Part shown: positions 1-6,375 of the stretch, one piece after another
How the letters are laid out: each line of letters opens with the position of its first letter
Numbering within the stretch: position 1 is the first letter of the stretch
Made by a program: the position numbers and the translations under genes
Notes under the pieces: model-generated
What the model was told of the DNA's origin: nothing
Seen by the model: the letters and a program-made list of their open reading frames with translations, nothing else
The model's database searches: none
Assembly (NCBI RefSeq): GCF_020829685.1
Contig: NZ_JAIVFR010000280.1
Location: 1-7,793 of the forward strand
Length of the DNA stretch: 7,793 bases
From: Nostoc sp. CHAB 5715
GTDB taxonomy: Bacteria; Cyanobacteriota; Cyanobacteriia; Cyanobacteriales; Nostocaceae
Direction of reading: 5' to 3'

Positions 1-1069
1 CTGCATTAAACTTTTTATCAAACTTGTGTTTGGCGGCGATCGCCGCAAATCTTTGTTGGGGTGTAAATTCAACTCCCTTGAATAAATCCTGGAACTGAAC
101 TATCGGGCGAGATTCTAACTGTGATTGTTGGAAATATTTATTAGTTTGGCTGATTAATAATTCGACTGGGGAATAGCCTTTGGGAGTAATCCCAGTGTTT
201 AAATAGGATGAACAAGATTTCTTATCTTTAATATAATTAACATCTCTATATAAATAACGCTGATTCTCCTTTATCAAGTTCATTTCAGGAGTTTTGGCAC
301 TTTTGAATAGGTCAACAGCAATTTGATTGTGGTAGCATCCCTCTTCAATCATGCTCCGATACATCTGTCGATTAACATCCATTGCCTGTTGGATGATTTC
401 GGGAGTTCTCTCTTCATCAGCGAGAGCGATAAACTCTTGCATATATGGTTTGTACTCAGGTCTAATCGGTTTGGGACGTGACGAATTTTCTTGGTCAAAT
501 AAACTGTGATAGTGGCTAGATACTTGGTCTAAATATTCTGATTTTTGTTCGAGGGTGCCGTAAGTTTTAAGTATCTCAATTTCCGATTCCAAAGCTTCCA
601 ATGCTGTTACCTGATTATTGATTACACCCACGCTTATGCTGTCGCTCATGTGGATAGCGATTTCTTCAAAGGGGGGCTGGGTTCCGTCTTCTCGATAAAA
701 AGATTGTTTTTTCAGCTTGACTGTAGGGGCATAAGCGTTTTCGGGCTGATTTCTGTATTCAGCTTCGGCTGTGAAATTGGGATATTGAAGTGCAAGTGCC
801 ACGCCAATGCAGTCCCCGTCAAAATCTCGTGCTTGGCGTTCTGATTCGGTTTCGGCTGGATCTATAAAATCAACATCAATCCCTTGTGCTTCTAGCTCTG
901 CAATTCGGGATTGTATGCGCTTATGGTCTTCATCGTTGACTACAATGATGCCTTGCAAATCTGTACCATCTGGAGCTTGACAATCTTTAATGTGTTTATT
1001 TTCTGAAACACACAGACCATTAGAATTAAGAAATGGAGAACGAAAGTTTAAGACTTCGGGATGATCAGG
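1..1069 (-). pseudogene. Catalytic (beta'-like, DFDGD) half of a two-barrel RNA polymerase-like protein; frame-disrupted and cut by the window edge
   Basis: This minus-strand frame is open without a stop from 1069 to base 1 (about 356 codons) and continues outside the window. It carries DFDGD at 826-812, matching the metal-binding loop of RNAP beta' (NADFDGD) and of QDE-1/RDR RNA polymerases (DLDGD). Upstream, at about 1045-1025, is an RSPFLN segment resembling the R-x-P-x-L stretch that precedes this loop in RDR enzymes. Downstream are SVGVINN (634-614), like the RDR 'G-x-I-x-N' helix, and AVDLFKSAKT (319-290), like the RDR 'AVDFPKTG' motif. These motifs occur in the expected order. By family knowledge this half would carry nucleotidyl-transfer chemistry. 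No ATG or GTG in this frame lies upstream of DFDGD (the first ATG is at 649), so it is probably the 3' part of the gene starting at 1713, joined by a frameshift at about 1050-1069. The natural template and role are unknown. Confidence 0.7.
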
Positions 1070-1713
1070 TCAATTTTTGATTCATTATTTGAGTCAGCGT
1101 ATTCTATTTTGCTAAAGTCGTAAGGTCGTAATGTTCCCTTTCCAAATCGATATTTATCATCTTGACCATCCCCATCCCTCCAGCCAAATCGATGCTGAAC
1201 AACACGATAATCTTTATCTTGTTGTTCATCTCGCTTTGTTAGTCGGTCATAGACTTGAGTTGAAACTTGACCGTAGCAATCACCTACTAATTTAAAAGCA
1301 TCTTCATTTTTAATAAATCCTCCATTCTCTCCATTTGCATCATTCACTATCAAAATATTTAACTGCTCATTAATCGAATGTTTGCAATCACCCAAGAAAA
1401 TTGACCCATAAGCACCACGGTCTTTTCGATCTGGGCATAGCTTCTCAATTTCTGGCAAGCATTCTGGTGAACCATAAAGCAGCCTGGTTTTAGAAGAAAG
1501 TAATAAAATATTACCATCTGGGTGATTTTGTAAATCTTTGGGTTGACTATATTCATCTATATGCCCAAATGAAAATTCTTGATCTGGAAAGTAAGACTCT
1601 AATAATGTATTCTCTAATTTTTCAGTTAAAATTGAATCAGGATTGTTGTGGTCTCCATCAGTATGAACCCATTGATTTAGTCTGGTATCAAAGTGTTTAA
1701 AATGAAGAGTCAT
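1048..1713 (-). CDS. N-terminal, beta-like barrel half of a two-barrel RNA polymerase-like protein (221 aa, ends at an apparent frameshift)
   Basis: The 221-residue product begins at ATG 1713 and has no clear Shine-Dalgarno sequence. Residues 118-145 (starting LNILIVND and containing NEDAF) resemble the RNAP beta segment 'KNVLVAYMPWxGYNxEDA'. Residues 186-196 (DDKYRFGKGTL) resemble both the two-lysine beta motif 'GDK...HGNKG' and the RDR motif 'QIRYGGYKG'; K187 and K192 are the candidate substrate-binding lysines. The stretch ending IDLIIPKS fits the segment that follows KG in RDR proteins. The TAA stop at 1050-1048 falls where the family would continue. The other half, with DFDGD, continues in the -1 frame. 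A single missing base between 1069 and 1050, for example a T at 1051-1050, would restore one protein of more than 570 residues. Residues 1-110 are not recognised. I infer one disrupted polymerase gene; a two-subunit arrangement is less likely because the second half lacks a start codon. Confidence 0.6.
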   Translation of the reverse strand: MTLHFKHFDTRLNQWVHTDGDHNNPDSILTEKLENTLLESYFPDQEFSFGHIDEYSQPKDLQNHPDGNILLLSSKTRLLYGSPECLPEIEKLCPDRKDRGAYGSIFLGDCKHSINEQLNILIVNDANGENGGFIKNEDAFKLVGDCYGQVSTQVYDRLTKRDEQQDKDYRVVQHRFGWRDGDGQDDKYRFGKGTLRPYDFSKIEYADSNNESKIDLIIPKS

Positions 1714-1761
1714 AAAACTTTGAGTTAATTAAATGTTTATCAATCTTGTGAGGAATTAATT

Positions 1762-2292
1762 ATGTCAAGAGTAAAACGCTGGATAAATATGCACGGGAAA
1801 GAATTCAATCCAGATGGAACATTGAAAGATGAAGTAAGACAACAAAAAATATCTTTTGGGGCAGATCCAGCAGCAGTTGATAGTTATGCTCGTAGAATGA
1901 AAACCAGTTATGACGAGTGGAAACACCTAGATGAAACCTCACCAGAAGAATGGGTGGAGTATACCGCTTACGATTTCTTCACTCCAACAGAAAAGGAACA
2001 ATTTAACCCCGATGGTTCCCTCAAACCCGAATACATGGAATCTGAACTTAAAAAGGGTATTAGCGAGGGATGGCTCTCAGAAATGGAGCGCCGCAAGAAA
2101 ATTGATGTGGACAACTACAATAAAGTCTCTGCAAAAAAAGCTGAAATGGGCATCAACTTCGGTCAACAAGAAATGAATAGCAGAAACTATGCCAGTAGAA
2201 CCTACGTGCAACGCCGCAAGCAAATGGAAGTTGACTTGCGAAACTTCGAGGATACTGACAGCTTGCCTTTCGACAAAGACACAGCATTTTAG
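1762..2292 (+). CDS. Hydrophilic protein of unknown function with a duplicated FNPDG motif (176 aa)
   Basis: I do not recognise this family. The start is supported by GTGAGG at 1748-1753, eight bases before the ATG. The product is strongly charged, with no signal peptide or membrane segment. It contains two near-identical decapeptides, FNPDGTLKDE (residues 15-24) and FNPDGSLKPE (residues 81-90). Each is followed by a charged stretch, so the protein may have arisen by internal duplication or have two similar binding modules. The middle (about 105-128) is rich in Lys and Arg. The C-terminus is acidic with a hydrophobic patch (EDTDSLPFDKDTAF), loosely recalling acidic partner-binding tails such as that of SSB, but this is only a resemblance. 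It is divergent from the polymerase-like gene, with 48 bp between the two start codons, so the two may share a control region. A strong terminator lies at 2579-2618, beyond the inserted MITE-like element. Confidence 0.7.
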   Translation: MSRVKRWINMHGKEFNPDGTLKDEVRQQKISFGADPAAVDSYARRMKTSYDEWKHLDETSPEEWVEYTAYDFFTPTEKEQFNPDGSLKPEYMESELKKGISEGWLSEMERRKKIDVDNYNKVSAKKAEMGINFGQQEMNSRNYASRTYVQRRKQMEVDLRNFEDTDSLPFDKDTAF

Positions 2293-2316
2293 GTGAGCTT
2301 ACTTCTTCCTTCACGC

Positions 2317-2325
2317 ACTCTTGGA
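2317..2325 (+). repeat. Left target-site duplication of the MITE-like element
   Basis: ACTCTTGGA abuts the left inverted repeat and is repeated exactly at 2507-2515 after the right inverted repeat. Confidence 0.6.
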
Positions 2326-2506
2326 GGAATGGCACTAAGAAAAGGGACAATCGTTGAGGCAGCAGGGGTGCAGAGGAGCGGAGGAGCAGGGGAGAAAGAA
2401 GAAGTTTTAGGCAATACGAACGGATATTTAGAAATTCCCCTCTGCACCCCTGCCCCTGTGCAATCCTTACGCTGCCTACCATTCAGCTTAACAAGCGTGC
2501 CATTCC
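2326..2506. mobile_element. Probable MITE, 181 bp, with 10-bp terminal inverted repeats and 9-bp target duplication
   Basis: The element begins with GGAATGGCAC (2326-2335) and ends with the exact reverse complement GTGCCATTCC (2497-2506). It is flanked directly by the 9-bp direct repeat ACTCTTGGA (2317-2325 and 2507-2515). It is too short for a transposase, and the open frames across it look like noise. Removing the element and one copy of the repeat restores a continuous sequence whose insertion site is the small palindrome CACTCTTGGAGTG. It lies 33 bp after the stop of the 1762-2292 gene, between that gene and its terminator. The inverted and direct repeats are directly visible; that it moves as a MITE is inferred. 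The mobilising IS family is unknown, though a 9-bp duplication narrows the candidates. Confidence 0.6.
2362..2453. repeat. Internal 15-bp inverted repeat in a purine-rich segment
   Basis: GCAGGGGTGCAGAGG at 2362-2376 is the exact reverse complement of 2439-2453, separated by 62 bp. The left arm continues into a purine-only stretch of GAGG/GGAG units (about 2372-2405). It lies within the MITE-like element and could form a long hairpin. Similar GGGG-AG-rich blocks are, from memory, widespread between genes in Nostoc. Confidence 0.55.
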
Positions 2507-2515
2507 ACTCTTGGA
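2507..2515 (+). repeat. Right target-site duplication of the MITE-like element
   Basis: ACTCTTGGA abuts the right inverted repeat and matches 2317-2325 exactly. Confidence 0.6.
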
Positions 2516-2578
2516 GTGAGCGGGAGCAGAGAGTAGCCATCACTGCCCCGAATTGTGGCTTTAGCTAAATATATGGAG

Positions 2579-2618
2579 AAGCTGAAGGTGTTGGTATTAA
2601 TAACACTTTCAGCTTTTT
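2579..2618 (+). terminator. Rho-independent terminator for the 1762-2292 gene
   Basis: A 14-bp stem pairs 2579-2592 with 2602-2615. The only non-Watson-Crick position is one G:U pair in the plus-strand RNA. The loop is 9 nt (GGTATTAAT) and the stem is followed by a run of five T (2614-2618). On the minus strand the same position becomes an A-C mismatch and there is no T tract, so it serves plus-strand transcription only. It is the natural end of the 1762-2292 transcript, now 287 bp downstream of the stop because of the MITE-like insertion. Confidence 0.75.
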
Positions 2619-2652
2619 GTGGTAAATTTATGACGCTGATTGACCATCTCAA

Positions 2653-3021
2653 TCAACGCTGTTGACCAGCAGGTGGGCTAATTACAGCTTGTGATCCTTG
2701 AGCAGACTTGAACACCCCATTAAAAAAGGCAATCATTCCCAGAATAGCGAAGGCTGTAATGATTACCCTTTGGAAAGCATTGAATACAGATCTCTCTTTT
2801 ATTGCTTCAGTCCAGACTTTCTGGAGTTGGTCTGATGTTCTTTCGTTCCATGTCAAATACTGTAAAGCTTCGATACATGAAGAGATATCATCCCCTTTTT
2901 GAACTTTCTGACACAACAGGATTTCAAGTTGTTCTTTACGACGCTCAGGGATAGAAAAATCTATATTTTGTAACTGTTCAGGGTGTATACCGTTGCTCGG
3001 TTTAAATTGTAGTTGTTCCAT
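2653..3021 (-). CDS. Small single-pass membrane protein of unknown function (122 aa)
   Basis: I do not recognise this family. The ATG at 3021 is preceded by a weak purine-rich site (AGAGAG about eight bases upstream). Residues 1-80 are hydrophilic, and residues 25-75 look helical, with many Glu, Gln and Lys. Residues 85-104 (starting RVIITAFAILGM) form one clear hydrophobic helix. The last 18 residues (SAQGS to AGQQR) are short and polar with two prolines. The layout suggests a cytoplasmic helical domain tethered to the membrane by a C-terminal anchor. It diverges from the P63C gene across a 388-bp spacer and converges on the 1762-2292 gene. A 9-bp hairpin at 3056-3078 lies 34 bp upstream of the start, in the likely leader. 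No function can be assigned. Confidence 0.6.
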   Translation of the reverse strand: MEQLQFKPSNGIHPEQLQNIDFSIPERRKEQLEILLCQKVQKGDDISSCIEALQYLTWNERTSDQLQKVWTEAIKERSVFNAFQRVIITAFAILGMIAFFNGVFKSAQGSQAVISPPAGQQR

Positions 3022-3055
3022 AATTTTTCTCTCTTATATTTTGGTGTATGGAAAA

Positions 3056-3078
3056 GGTGTAGAAAAACCTTCTACACC
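3056..3078 (-). promoter_or_regulatory. Leader hairpin upstream of the 122-aa membrane protein gene
   Basis: A perfect 9-bp stem (GGTGTAGAA at 3056-3064 with TTCTACACC at 3070-3078) has a 5-nt loop. Read on the minus strand, the hairpin is followed directly by TTTT, so it has the form of a short terminator or attenuator 34 bp before the start codon. A regulatory role is inferred from form and position only. Confidence 0.35.
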
Positions 3079-3115
3079 CCGGATTCTGCAAAGTGAAAGC
3101 GTCAACTGTATTTAA

Positions 3116-3179
3116 CAGTGAACAGTTATCAGTTATCAGTTAATTCATCAGACTGAAACCATGTGTTTACTGTTCACTG
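3116..3179. repeat. 11-bp inverted repeat enclosing AGTTATC heptamer repeats
   Basis: CAGTGAACAGT (3116-3126) is the exact reverse complement of ACTGTTCACTG (3169-3179). Between them are tandem heptamers AGTTATC at 3124-3130 and 3131-3137, then a partial third copy. This resembles the heptameric short tandem repeats typical of heterocystous cyanobacteria. It occupies the divergent intergenic region and shows no coding potential. Confidence 0.6.
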
Positions 3180-3229
3180 ATTTACCTCCTACCGCAGAGT
3201 TTATATGTTCTATCCTCACAAAATCAATT

Positions 3230-3262
3230 GACCAAAGTACGGAAAAAAACGGTACTTCGGTC
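3230..3262. promoter_or_regulatory. Hairpin or operator-like inverted repeat in the divergent intergenic region
   Basis: GACCAAAGTAC (3230-3240) pairs with GTACTTCGGTC (3252-3262) across an 11-nt loop containing seven A. There is one mismatch on the plus strand. In a minus-strand RNA that position becomes a G:U pair, giving a complete 11-bp stem. It is about 150 bp upstream of the P63C gene. It could be a protein-binding operator or a structured leader of the minus-strand gene; the sequence does not decide which. The rest of 3181-3409 holds no gene and no promoter I would trust. Confidence 0.3.
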
Positions 3263-3409
3263 TAGAGAAAAATTAGTCTACTCATGCTAAAGCTATAACT
3301 CAAAATTCATCAAAACAGAACTTGGCTTTCAGCAGCTATAAAGCCGTGTGATTTCTTGAAAAACGCTACGCGATACTAACCAGAATTTGCATTTTCTTTA
3401 GGAATAATC

Positions 3410-4216
3410 ATGGCTAAGAAAAAGTATCAGGCAGCAGAAGCTGTCGAGTTGTACATTGGGAATTATCGATTTGATGCAATCAGGATTCTTGAGACAAAGG
3501 AATATCGGATGTCTCAGAATCACATACTTGAAGCAATTAGTATAAATAAAAACTGGTTGACCAGGTTACAGTTTAGCTTGCCTCGCGTGTACCAAAGCCT
3601 TGTGAAACAAGGTCTAAATCACGTTACACTATCTGCGGAATATACGGTTAAAAGTACAGTAACGCGTGCTGTAACGTGGTCATTGAAAGATGTCAGAATT
3701 ATTTGGCGTTACTTTGATAGACAGGGAAATCCCGAAGCTCAAAAGCTAATCGATGCCTTGTCAGAAGACTCGTTAATCAGCAGATTCGAGCAGGTTTGGA
3801 AAGAATCGCGTCCAGTTGAGCAACGGCGGAAAGATGATTGTCGGATTTTGTCCACGCCACGTCCCTGGACTTTGATGTTTGAGAATGAATTTGAGTCCAA
3901 CTTGGCAAGGATTACCAAACTGCATAAGAGGAATATCAGAAACGGGCTGTATTATTGGGAGTTTATTTATGGTTGGATGACACCGGAAGAAAAAGCCAAG
4001 CTTGATCTCGTTAACCCTGTTTTAACTAATGGGAGGAGGAAGCACAAAATACATCAGATGCTATCTTCGGAAACGAAAGAGAGATTGACCCCGCACGTTA
4101 CCTCAATTTTGATTCTAATGAAGTCGGCTAATTCTGTTGACGAACTGCGGCGATTAGTGCAGCGACAGTATGGAATAGATCAGCCCAATTTGTTTGATGG
4201 CTGGAATATTGGATAG
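3410..4216 (+). CDS. P63C-domain protein, phage-related (268 aa)
   Basis: The ATG is preceded by AGGA at 3400-3403 with a 6-base gap. The C-terminal region (about residues 152-256) has the pattern of the P63C domain found in phage and plasmid proteins: an initial Trp/Phe-rich segment (RPWTLMFENEF), a YYWEFIYGWM segment, then a region with NGRRKHKIHQML followed by a helix with LTPHVTSILILM. The N-terminal 130 residues, including WSLKDVRIIWRYFDRQGNPEAQKL (about 90-113), resemble the part that precedes P63C in cyanobacterial proteins of unknown role. P63C proteins often sit beside phage antirepressor-type domains, so a regulatory or DNA-associated role is possible but unproven. There is no signal peptide or membrane helix. 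The stop is followed 15 bp later by the first arm of the hairpin that the IS has split. The family call rests on remembered motif pattern. Confidence 0.55.
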   Translation: MAKKKYQAAEAVELYIGNYRFDAIRILETKEYRMSQNHILEAISINKNWLTRLQFSLPRVYQSLVKQGLNHVTLSAEYTVKSTVTRAVTWSLKDVRIIWRYFDRQGNPEAQKLIDALSEDSLISRFEQVWKESRPVEQRRKDDCRILSTPRPWTLMFENEFESNLARITKLHKRNIRNGLYYWEFIYGWMTPEEKAKLDLVNPVLTNGRRKHKIHQMLSSETKERLTPHVTSILILMKSANSVDELRRLVQRQYGIDQPNLFDGWNIG

Positions 4217-4247
4217 TTAGTTTGATCGGAAGCGATCGCTCTAATAC

Positions 4248-4253
4248 CTATAA
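4248..4253 (+). repeat. IS target-site duplication, left copy
   Basis: CTATAA lies directly outside the terminal inverted repeat and is identical to 6370-6375. Six base pairs fits the 5-6 bp duplications of the IS1634 family. Confidence 0.85.
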
Positions 4254-4271
4254 CCCACATTCCGCACTTCA
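4254..4271 (+). repeat. IS terminal inverted repeat (transposase 3' side)
   Basis: Eighteen bases, CCCACATTCCGCACTTCA, exactly complementary to 6352-6369; the match ends at the next base. Confidence 0.9.
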
Positions 4272-4487
4272 AATTGAAGTATAAAGAGATTACAGTCAAG
4301 ATCAGAGCGAAAAGTTAGGATAATTAAGAAAATAATGCTGAATTAATATGATGAAATCCGAGAAATAATCAAACATAAAAGATTTGACTCATAAAGGAGG
4401 TTATTTAAGCACTAAAAATTCGAGGAGCAAGAAATTTCTCTTCGGATTATAGATCAACTTTTGTTCACTCTTTAAACGTTGTTTAGA

Positions 4488-5819
4488 TTAAGAAAGCAGA
4501 TAATATTTTTGACAAGATGATGGCAGATAATTCAAAATAAAATGACGTTCTGACGTTAAATTAATAATTTGATTAACACCATTTAAAGTCAAAATATGAA
4601 TTCCTTGAAAACATTGAAATACCCATCTTAATGTCGGACTAATCGTTAACTTTCCTAGTTGATTTTTGATTCCGATTTTGATTCGTTTTAAGCTACTTCT
4701 TAGTTCCCTTTGACCAAGATTATAAACTAACAAGCACAAAGACATTAAAAATAACATTGTCTCGATTCGTTCAGGATTTTCCACAAAGAAACTATCAGCA
4801 AAAAATAAAGGGTCTTTCAAAAATCTAAATCCTCTCTCACAAGACTGTTGATTTTTATAATTTGTAATAATTTCTGATGGTGTTAACTTCTCATCGTCAA
4901 CTAAATTAGTTGCTAAAATAAATCTTCCGGCTTCTTTTCTCATTATCTCTATCTCTTCTGGTTTTTTATGACCCACTCCTGACATTTTATAAATAGTTTT
5001 ATTCTCTTTTGACTTACTTTCAGTAATTTGAACTTCTTTAATTTCAAAAAAATTCAATTTTTTGTTAATTCCTTTTAGCTTATATAGAGCTTGCTCTGGA
5101 TTCTCAAAATTTTCTTTTTTTAATTCTTTGAGCAATTTTTCGACTTGTTCTTTTTCTTTTTTTAGCTTTTTATCTAGCTTTTCTAAATCACTCTCTTTTC
5201 TTTTTTGACTTTCTACTACTAGCCAAACTTGTTTAATCCCAGCATAATTTACTATTTCTTCTTTCCATTTGTATCCGTCTAAATTTACGGCTACTCTTTT
5301 TTCTCTTTCTTCCAAACTTATCTCTTCTATCTCTACCAACCGAACTAATTCTTTTGCTCTTTTTATCGTCATCGGTACTCTACTTATCCATTTTAGATGC
5401 TCAATTAATTTGAGATTTTCTTGACTATATAATGCACTATCACAGACCATGATACTGTCAAAAATTATTTGCTTTTTAAACTCTACTAATATTTTCCCAA
5501 ACACGGCTTTATCTGCTTCATTTCCATCTCCAACTCTCATTAGTAATGGTATATCTCCATCACTACTTGTTATTAAATCTAAAACACATTGTTTCAAATC
5601 TGGTCTGTGGTCACGAGAATATCCTTTGGTTATAATTATTGGTCTTTCTCTAATTATTCCTTCTTCTTCTTTCTTATCTTCACTTTTGTACTCTCCATGT
5701 AGGTGAAATGATGTGGCATCCAAGTGAGAATATTTTGTGTCTATCTTAAATTTTTTAATCACAGATAAGATAATTTCTATAAATAGATTGTTCAATCCAT
5801 AGTTATATAATTTATCCAT
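4488..5819 (-). pseudogene. IS1634-family transposase, C-terminal DDE part downstream of the amber codon (443 aa)
   Basis: This is the catalytic part of the transposase. It is in the same frame as the 5847-6104 segment, separated only by TAG at 5849-5847 and nine sense codons. Numbered in this 443-residue segment, the first catalytic Asp is D34 (SHLDATS) and the second is D127 (VCDSALY). The third acid is E328 in Y321-x2-Q-x3-E328-x6-K335, the IS4-type YREK signature with Gln in place of Arg. Residues about 205-260 form a Lys/Glu-rich, coiled-coil-like insertion between the second Asp and the Glu. The C-terminal region is well preserved down to the stop at 4488. All catalytic residues are intact, so the amber codon is the only visible defect. 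The ATG at 5819 is an internal Met of the original protein, not a convincing start. Full length with readthrough would be 538 residues, normal for the family. Confidence 0.85.
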
Positions 5820-5846
5820 AACTCTTCCAATTTTATCGTCATTTAT

Positions 5847-6104
5847 CTAATCACTTTTTATCCCCTCCCCCAATAAAATTTCTATTCCTTTATCATCAAA
5901 AAACTGGCTAAATAAATATAAAGGTCTTGATACAAATCCCAATCCATTTATTAAAATAGCTTTGACCAATATTCCCGCTGCAATCTTCTCTCGAGGGTCT
6001 ATTCCTAATTTAGAATTAATTGTTTCAACTATTCCTATTTCATCAATCAACCCAGCTACTATTCCCAAGTGATCGATATTTTTAATTTTTGCTTTTGGAG
6101 ACAT
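5847..6104 (-). pseudogene. IS1634-family transposase, N-terminal DUF4277 part ending at an amber codon (85 aa)
   Basis: This is the N-terminal domain of the same transposase: IDHLGIVAGLIDEIG, then a REKIAAGILVKAILINGLGF-like stretch, then LYLFSQFFDDKGIEILLGEGI, the DUF4277 pattern. I choose ATG 6104 (MSPKAK) over the TTG at 6119 because GAGAGGTG (6117-6110) lies five bases before the ATG. The frame ends at TAG (codon 86). It then continues unbroken as INDDKIGRV into the downstream segment, matching the family's 'LNDDxLGRVLD' sequence. The lost residue is probably Tyr (TAT or TAC to TAG) or a similar one-base change. A suppressor or readthrough could yield full-length protein, but nothing here indicates programmed recoding. 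Confidence 0.85.
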
Positions 6105-6109
6105 TTTTT

Positions 6110-6117
6110 CACCTCTC
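6110..6117 (-). promoter_or_regulatory. Ribosome binding site deciding the transposase start
   Basis: GAGAGGTG on the minus strand lies five bases before ATG 6104, and favours it over the TTG at 6119, which this site would overlap. Confidence 0.6.
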
Positions 6118-6351
6118 AAATATTGTTGAGTTTTTTTGATTGTCTCACTTTTAATATCTCAGTAGGTTGCCATGATAAAACAATGTATGCTGATTTTTCT
6201 AAAAAGCCTGAAACCAAGTATTTATAGGCTATTTACCCGCCTTCTACTTCCTAAGATAGGTTGATTTCTGAATACTGACTTACTTAAATATTTTGAGTAT
6301 ATTTATTGACTTTTTTCACTGAGTAAACATGTAGTATTTAATACTACTTTA

Positions 6352-6369
6352 TGAAGTGCGGAATGTGGG
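6352..6369 (-). repeat. IS terminal inverted repeat (transposase 5' side)
   Basis: Exact 18-bp reverse complement of 4254-4271. A 17-bp palindrome, GTAGTATTTAATACTAC (6331-6347), lies four bases inside it. Confidence 0.9.
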
Positions 6370-6375
6370 CTATAA
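6370..6375 (+). repeat. IS target-site duplication, right copy
   Basis: CTATAA, identical to 4248-4253 on the other side of the element. Confidence 0.85.

Larger units (their letters stand above)
4254..6369 (-). mobile_element. Complete IS1634-family insertion sequence, 2116 bp, transposase on the minus strand
   Basis: The ends are perfect 18-bp inverted repeats: CCCACATTCCGCACTTCA at 4254-4271 and its reverse complement at 6352-6369. They are flanked by 6-bp CTATAA direct repeats. Inside is one transposase gene with DUF4277 and DDE domains. Short palindromes sit just inside each end (4266-4280 and 6331-6347), where transposase-binding or promoter elements may lie. The 216 bp between 4272 and 4487 and the 232 bp between 6120 and 6351 contain no gene. 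The element is AT-rich relative to flanking genes and lacks HIP1 sites, consistent with arrival from another replicon. Intact ends and identical duplications point to a fairly recent insertion, but the amber codon in the transposase suggests it cannot move unaided. Confidence 0.9.

Noticed and set aside
545..844. Open frame of 99 codons on the plus strand
   Set aside because: It lies wholly opposite the DFDGD polymerase-like frame, which has better motif support; the plus product matches nothing I know.
1051..1069. Programmed -1 frameshifting to fuse the polymerase halves
   Set aside because: The only overlap of the two frames contains no X-XXY-YYZ slippery heptamer, and no clear stimulatory stem is evident.
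2153..2568. Several open frames on both strands across 2153-2568
   Set aside because: They overlap the 1762-2292 gene or the MITE-like repeats, have low-complexity products, and show no ribosome binding sites.
2637..2655. 7-bp hairpin overlapping the stop codon of the 122-aa gene
   Set aside because: Short, AT-rich and without a following T run on either strand; not a convincing terminator.
3124..3137. Tandem AGTTATC as a CRISPR-like or iteron array
   Set aside because: Only about two and a half adjacent 7-bp units with no spacers; it fits cyanobacterial short tandem repeats better.
3356..3377. Sigma-70-like promoter (TTGAAA ... GATACT) before the P63C gene
   Set aside because: The spacing of about 10 bp is far from 17 bp, so it is not supportable.
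5449..5706. Open frame of 85 codons on the plus strand inside the IS
   Set aside because: A shadow of the transposase in its catalytic domain; AT-rich sequence yields such frames by chance.
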